Part shown: one piece after another, positions 59,401 through 64,000 of the stretch
Layout of the letters: each line of letters starts with the position of its first letter
Numbering within the stretch: position 1 is the stretch's first letter
Assembly: GCF_963259705.1 (NCBI RefSeq)
Contig: NC_081841.1
Location: 88,239,063-88,303,062 of the forward strand
Origin: Myotis daubentonii
Taxonomy: Eukaryota; Chordata; Mammalia; Chiroptera; Vespertilionidae
DNA length: 64,000 nucleotides
Reading direction: 5' to 3'
Made by a program: the position numbers and the translations under genes
Notes under the pieces: generated by a model
What the model was told of the DNA's origin: nothing
The model's input: the letters and a program-made list of their open reading frames with translations, nothing else
The model's database searches: none

Positions 59401-59808
59401 TCCTATATAATAAAACCCTAATATGCAAATCGACCAAACAGCAGAACGACCAGTTGCTCTGATGCACACTGACCACCAAGGGGCAGATGCTCAATGCAGG
59501 AGCTGCCCCCTGTGGTAAGTGTGCTCCCACAGTGGGAGCATCGCTAAGCAGAGGCCAGGCTCACGGCTGGTGAGGGCAGAGGGAGTGGCGGGAGCCTCTC
59601 CTGCCTCTGCTGCAGGGGGGTAGTATGGAGTGAGGGATGCTGGACTGCTAGAGCCCTGAACTGTGGGAGCGATGTCTGACTGCTGGGGGGATTGGGCCTA
59701 AGTCAGCAGTCAGACATCCTCCAAGGGTCCCGGACTTCAAGAGGGCACAGGCCGGGCTGAGGGACCCTCCCACCCCCAGTGCTTGAATCTTGTGCACCGG
59801 GCCTCTAG
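59401..59808 (+). mobile_element. HeliBat-type Helitron, plus strand, intact ends
   Basis: 5' TCCTATATAATAAAACCC after A; 3' TTGTGCACCGGGCCTCTAG before T. The body has CTGACCACCAAGGGGCAG and a palindrome of AGTCAGACATCCTCC with GATGTCTGACTGC. It is the cleanest copy in the window and a good reference for the family. Confidence 0.96.
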
Positions 59809-59857
59809 TTGTATAAAATAGGCAAGGAGAAAGCCAAGAATAAAATCTTGAATATAG

Positions 59858-60069
59858 CCCTAACCAGTTTGGCTCAGTGGATAGAGCGTCGGCCTGTGGA
59901 CTGAAGGGTCCCAGGTTCGATTCCAGTCAAGGGCATGTACCTTGGTTGCAGGCACATCCCCAGTAGGGGGTGTGCAGGAGGCAGCTGATCAATGCTTCTC
60001 TCTCATTGATGTCTCTAACTCTGTATTCCTCTCTGTAAAAAAAAAAAATCAATAAAATATATTTAAAAA
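59858..60069 (+). mobile_element. Ves SINE, young, perfect 16-bp TSD
   Basis: CCCTAACCAGTTTGGCTCAG, GATAGAGCGTCGGCC, CCAGGTTCGATTCCAG, CCCCAGTAGGGGGTGTGC, AATCAATAAAATATATTTAAA tail. AAAATCTTGAATATAG flanks it identically (59842-59857, 60070-60085). Confidence 0.97.
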
Positions 60070-60329
60070 AAAATCTTGAATATAGATGTGCTCATGGTGT
60101 TAATTAACAGAGTCAATATAGGTGGATAAAACTTTAAAAGCTGGGCTAAAGAGTTATTTTATTTATTTTTATGTTTCCTCTGTTTTCTGTACACTAATCA
60201 CCCACACCAGTCTCCTTGATGTCCCAAGAACATTAAGCATGCTTCTACCTAAGGATCTTTTCACTTCTTAGCCTTTAGTATCATTAATTTTATCTTTTAT
60301 TTTTTTACTCATGTCACTGTCTCATTGAC

Positions 60330-60600
60330 ATCTTCTCTGACCATTATACCTAAGGGTTCAACCCCATTCCAACATTTCCCTCATCCTCTATGAACCCCAT
60401 CACTAACATTCTTTAATATTGAATTTATTTAATATTATTTCTATCTCTTCCTTAATATCATCTTTTTATTTCTTAAAATGTAAGTTTAATAAAACAAAAT
60501 TGTGTCTCTTTTGTTCATTAGTTTATTTTTTTACTACATGAAGTAGTAGTAGCTAGTAGATACTAAGCATTCAGGAAATATTTTCTGAGTGAATGAAAAT
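60330..60600 (+). repeat. L2/MIR-like 3' tail, degraded
   Basis: CATTCCAACATTTCCCTCATC, TTTGTTCATTAGTTT and GAGATACTAAGCATTCAGG-like sequence with TTTTCTGAGTGAATGAA recall the shared L2/MIR 3' end. Low identity. Confidence 0.4.
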
Positions 60601-60804
60601 TAAGAAATCACTGAAGATTCCTAAAGGATGGTGGGAATATTGTATACAGTATTATAAAGCAATGGCTGAAAATAGTCCATGCAGCTAAAATTAGCAGAAA
60701 AAGTTACTTGAGTTGGAAGTGATGATGGGAGGCAGGGAGAAAAAGTAGGTAATTATTACAAGCTGATTAGGGCAAAACTATAATAGTGATCATCTTTATA
60801 AAAA

Positions 60805-60981
60805 CAATGGTTCTCAAAATATGACCAGCATCCTCATCATCACCTGGGAATTTGTTGAAAGTACAAATCTTCTGGCTTTACTTCAGATCTACTGGGTCAG
60901 AAACTGTGGGGATGGAATCTAACAACCAATGTTTTAACAAGTTCTCCAGGGAATTTTGACAATAAAATTTGAGAACTGCTG
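60805..60981 (+). mobile_element. hAT-Charlie MITE (MER20/MER5B-type)
   Basis: CAATGGTTCTCAAAATATGA start, CATCACCTGGGAATTTGTTG, ATCTACTGGGTCAGAAACTG, AACCAATGTTTTAACAAGTTCTC and TTGAGAACTGCTG end. These are classic old Charlie MITE features; the exact family is uncertain. Confidence 0.82.
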
Positions 60982-61167
60982 ATAGCAGGGAAGTTAGTAA
61001 TGTAAGCCACTGGATGAAGGAGTAGACAAAATGAAAAGTTGAAGATTATTTAAATTTGGGGGAGCCTGGACTAGTGAAAGACTGGTAGTTCCATGGAAAG
61101 GAATGGGAAAATCCAGAAAAATAATTTGAAGGTGAAAATAGATTAAAATTTTAAATCATACTATCAC

Positions 61168-61191
61168 CAGCCTATCTATCATCTATCTATC

Positions 61192-61234
<43 letters not shown>

Positions 61235-61275
61235 ATCTATCTATCTATCATCTATCTAATCATCTGTCTATCCAC
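61168..61275. repeat. (ATCT)n microsatellite
   Basis: Tandem CTAT/ATCT units with a few ATCATCT interruptions. Confidence 0.93.
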
Positions 61276-63119
61276 ACACATATTTATTTGTTAAAAATAT
61301 ATTTCATGTTGTACACATTTTTCTAGTTAAATTAATTGTGTCTAACTTGTTTGTTGAAAATCAAAGTGAGAAATGATGCAGGAAGAGTATTTGGATACTT
61401 CAGGGACCTCCTGTCATCATATTCCCCAAATTTAATGATGTTTAAAAATATCTGCAACCTATTAATCTCCCTTGTCACAGTTTCATAAACTTCATAAAAT
61501 ATTTGGTATTATATTAGCTGTAAATTTTTAAAGTTGTAGAGATGAAAAAGATAGCCATAAAGAATATCTAACCTGAGATATCTAATATAATATCTAAGTG
61601 CTAATATTTTCTATGACAATAGATAGCAGGGAAATGAACTGTATTCTTAGTGGATATTTAAAGAAAAAAGGAATACAAGTAGAACAAACAGTTCAATTTC
61701 TCATTATGGACTAACGCTAGGGGAAAAACAACAACAATGAGAACCCCACTGGCATTTTGTCCAAGTTTGAGGATATTGTTGTCAAAGATTTTTCTAGAAA
61801 TTTGGGAATTCCATAGGCTCAAGATTGGCATTACCTTGGGGAAAACTGGCCAAAAAAAGTTTAATCATTATTTCCTCTATGATTTTTCTGAAATTTAATT
61901 GATACTTCAAACCTTAAATCTCAGTAATACCTTGCCTCCTTAATGTGACTCACAATTTCTGTAGATGTACAAAATAACGGTTATTTTAGGGAACATTTTT
62001 TTCTAAATGCTCATGCTGTTAAATTACTGTGGAAAAAATTTAATTCAAAGAGTGGTTGCACTTAGAAAAGGCAGAGTGCTTGGCTGGCACATGCTCAAAA
62101 GCCCACTGCAGTTGCTGCTTCCTCTATATTCCACTGTGATCTCAGGCTCCTCACACAGTTTAATGAACACTGGAAATAAAATAAATAGAGCTTTGTTTGA
62201 TGAGTACCTTCTTGGAATTTTCAACTGAAAAGAACAACAACAAAAAACAATCCTAGTTTTCATTTCCTCATCAACTATTTAAAAAACTGTAGAGAATGAG
62301 ATAGTTTAACATGAGTCTTTTTATTGCAGAACCGAGCCAATATTGTTTTTGGAATATTAGTTTTCCTTTCTCATAATGAGTTTTCACACTGAATGAATAA
62401 AGAGCACTTCAATTTCATTGATTTATTTATCATGTGATTTTTGTACTCTCCGAAAAGTGAATTTATATTCCGATTCCCCCAATCTTATTTTTCTTAATTA
62501 AATACTCCAAGAAGAAAGTTTGCTTTATATATCAAATATCAAACTAAGCCTCCTCCAAGAAAACTTTAGGGTTATTTTTCCTTTTTTAGTACTTAAAGAA
62601 TCAAGCACAGAAACAACTTCTCCACATTTTTATCTCAATATACAAGGTGATTGGGGGGAGGGAATCGGATCATCATGTCTCCGCACATGTACTCACTAAG
62701 ACCACTAAGAGCAAGGTGCCCCATCCAAGGACAATTTGTAGTCATTCTATTTTCTTATATCATTCAAATCTCAGGCAAAAGGCCTTAATGGCATCTATAT
62801 TGTTTCAGTAATAAGAAAGGAGATTTGAAAAGAAAATATAAAATACTGCTTCTTAGAGTTATCATCAGCCCTAGTTGCTAAGAGACAACTAGTTTTTCTT
62901 AAGCTACCAAATGAAGTTTTGGCCACTTATAATCTTTACAACTATTAACAATTTAAAATAAAAACATAATTGTGACATATTAATGAAAAGTTTTCCAAGG
63001 GTCCAAGCAGGACTAGACATAAAAATAAATTTGCCATTGTTGGACATGAATAATTACAACATTATACTTTTAAAAAAATATTGCCTGTTTGTTTTCCCTA
63101 TATCTATTATCTAATAATC
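61276..63119. other. AT-rich non-coding stretch
   Basis: No gene was seen. Frames at 62007-62228 and 62045-62263 overlap on opposite strands and lack features. Confidence 0.5.
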
Positions 63120-63310
63120 CATAACCTTTATTGGGTGCTTTCTTTATATTAGGGTATGTACTAAGGACGTAATGTATAATATCTTTCTTAATACACAAAA
63201 TTACCTAATTTTGTAGATACTATTATTATGGCCATTTTACAGATTAATTTTTGCCTAAATTACAGTTATTACACGTAGAAGTCTTATTTAAATGGAGATA
63301 GCCTATTTTC
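63120..63310 (-). repeat. MIR SINE, minus strand, diverged
   Basis: In antisense MIR order: TTATTGGGTGCTTTCTTTATATTAG, GATACTATTATTATGGCCAT, TTTTACAGATTAA, ACAGTTATTACACGTAG. Confidence 0.75.
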
Positions 63311-64000
63311 AGAATTCAACTCTTAATTACTTCATTATATTTATCAGTGTTATAAAGATATAGAGAATTTTATAGAAGTACTTTTTGGGTGTGGTAAAAT
63401 GATATTATTAAATAAAAAGTATGAAATTGCAGGAGAGCTACTAAATAGTAGAAATATTAATTTACTTTTATATCATGCATTTAAAATTATAACAATAATA
63501 AATTAATATTTTTCTGTAAAAATTATAATAATATAATACAACAGCATTATGATCATCTTTCTTTTATAATCCTGCACTTTATTTGTGATAACATTTTTGG
63601 GTAACACATTATCTGGTCAAAGGTCTTGTTTGCAGGGATCCTGAGATACCTGGAGACTTCAGGAATGTTCCCATACTGGATAATACTAGCCTAGTTATTT
63701 CCTGGGCTTATTGTGTGTGTAACTATAGTATACATTACACTATACCCTGTGTACCAGGGTGCATGATCAAGTGTTCTTGGCCTCTGTGAGGTGATCTGTT
63801 AGACATCCACGTGAGACTAGGTACAGAGGTACTCTTACCTGACCTGGCTCGGAGGAAGAGATTTATGCTTCCAGAACATCTGGAGTTACTCCAAGTCATT
63901 CAAACATAATCATTTGCAACTGTGACCTTGCTGGTGAGACACTGCAACAAGCAATTACCCTAACTATGCTGATGTCATAAGTTATAAAATGTGCTAATAT
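63311..64000. other. Non-coding stretch to window end
   Basis: AT-rich up to 63600, then less so. No gene or repeat that I can name. Confidence 0.5.

Noticed and set aside
59858..59960. tRNA gene
   Set aside because: A and B boxes are present but belong to the Ves SINE head, with a SINE body and target-site duplication; no cloverleaf acceptor stem.

Overview
This is a non-coding-rich stretch of a mammalian nuclear genome, almost certainly from a vesper bat (Vespertilionidae). The lineage call rests on three repeat families seen together many times: HeliBat rolling-circle transposons (18 copies or parts, ending in CTAG/CTAA with a GTGCAC hairpin), Ves tRNA-derived SINEs (13 copies), and SPIN-like and other non-autonomous hAT elements. 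These sit on a background of MIR, L2, MER5A and old L1 shared with all placental mammals. There are no prokaryotic-style genes, rRNAs, tRNA genes or CRISPR arrays.

Layout. 1-5.4 kb: AT-rich, two Ves SINEs. 5.4-7.9 kb: an old repeat, then five HeliBat elements head to tail on the minus strand. 8-13.3 kb: MIR, a hAT MITE, an older repeat, a HeliBat and a hAT abutting each other. 13.3-15.7 kb: the only plausible host gene locus. A CSAG/TRAG3-like gene on the minus strand lies head to head with a plus-strand block resembling the promoter and 5' non-coding part of MAGE-A genes. In human, CSAG and MAGEA genes have the same divergent arrangement on Xq28, so the window is probably from the bat X chromosome. 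No MAGE coding exon follows. 15.7-23 kb: AT repeats, SINEs, an L1 tail. 23.2-24.7 kb: an HNRNPA1 processed pseudogene cut by a SPIN-like element. 25.1-25.7 kb: one Ves SINE carrying two SPIN-like insertions. 27-35 kb: HeliBat, L2, L1 remnants, SINEs. 35.2-38.2 kb: a second five-member HeliBat array, on the plus strand. 38.4-44.3 kb: a full-length but coding-dead L1 on the minus strand with a 15-bp target-site duplication. 46-50 kb: a HeliBat with a possible captured promoter segment, then two HeliBats head to head around a perfect 36-bp inverted repeat. 51-64 kb: hAT, L1, Ves, MER5A, L2 and MIR remnants and one further HeliBat.

Nothing here works as an operon or pathway. The biology is the CSAG/MAGE-A-like divergent locus and a layered record of transposition in which insertion order can be read from nested elements and duplicated target sites. 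Family names come from memory of consensus features, not from a database search.
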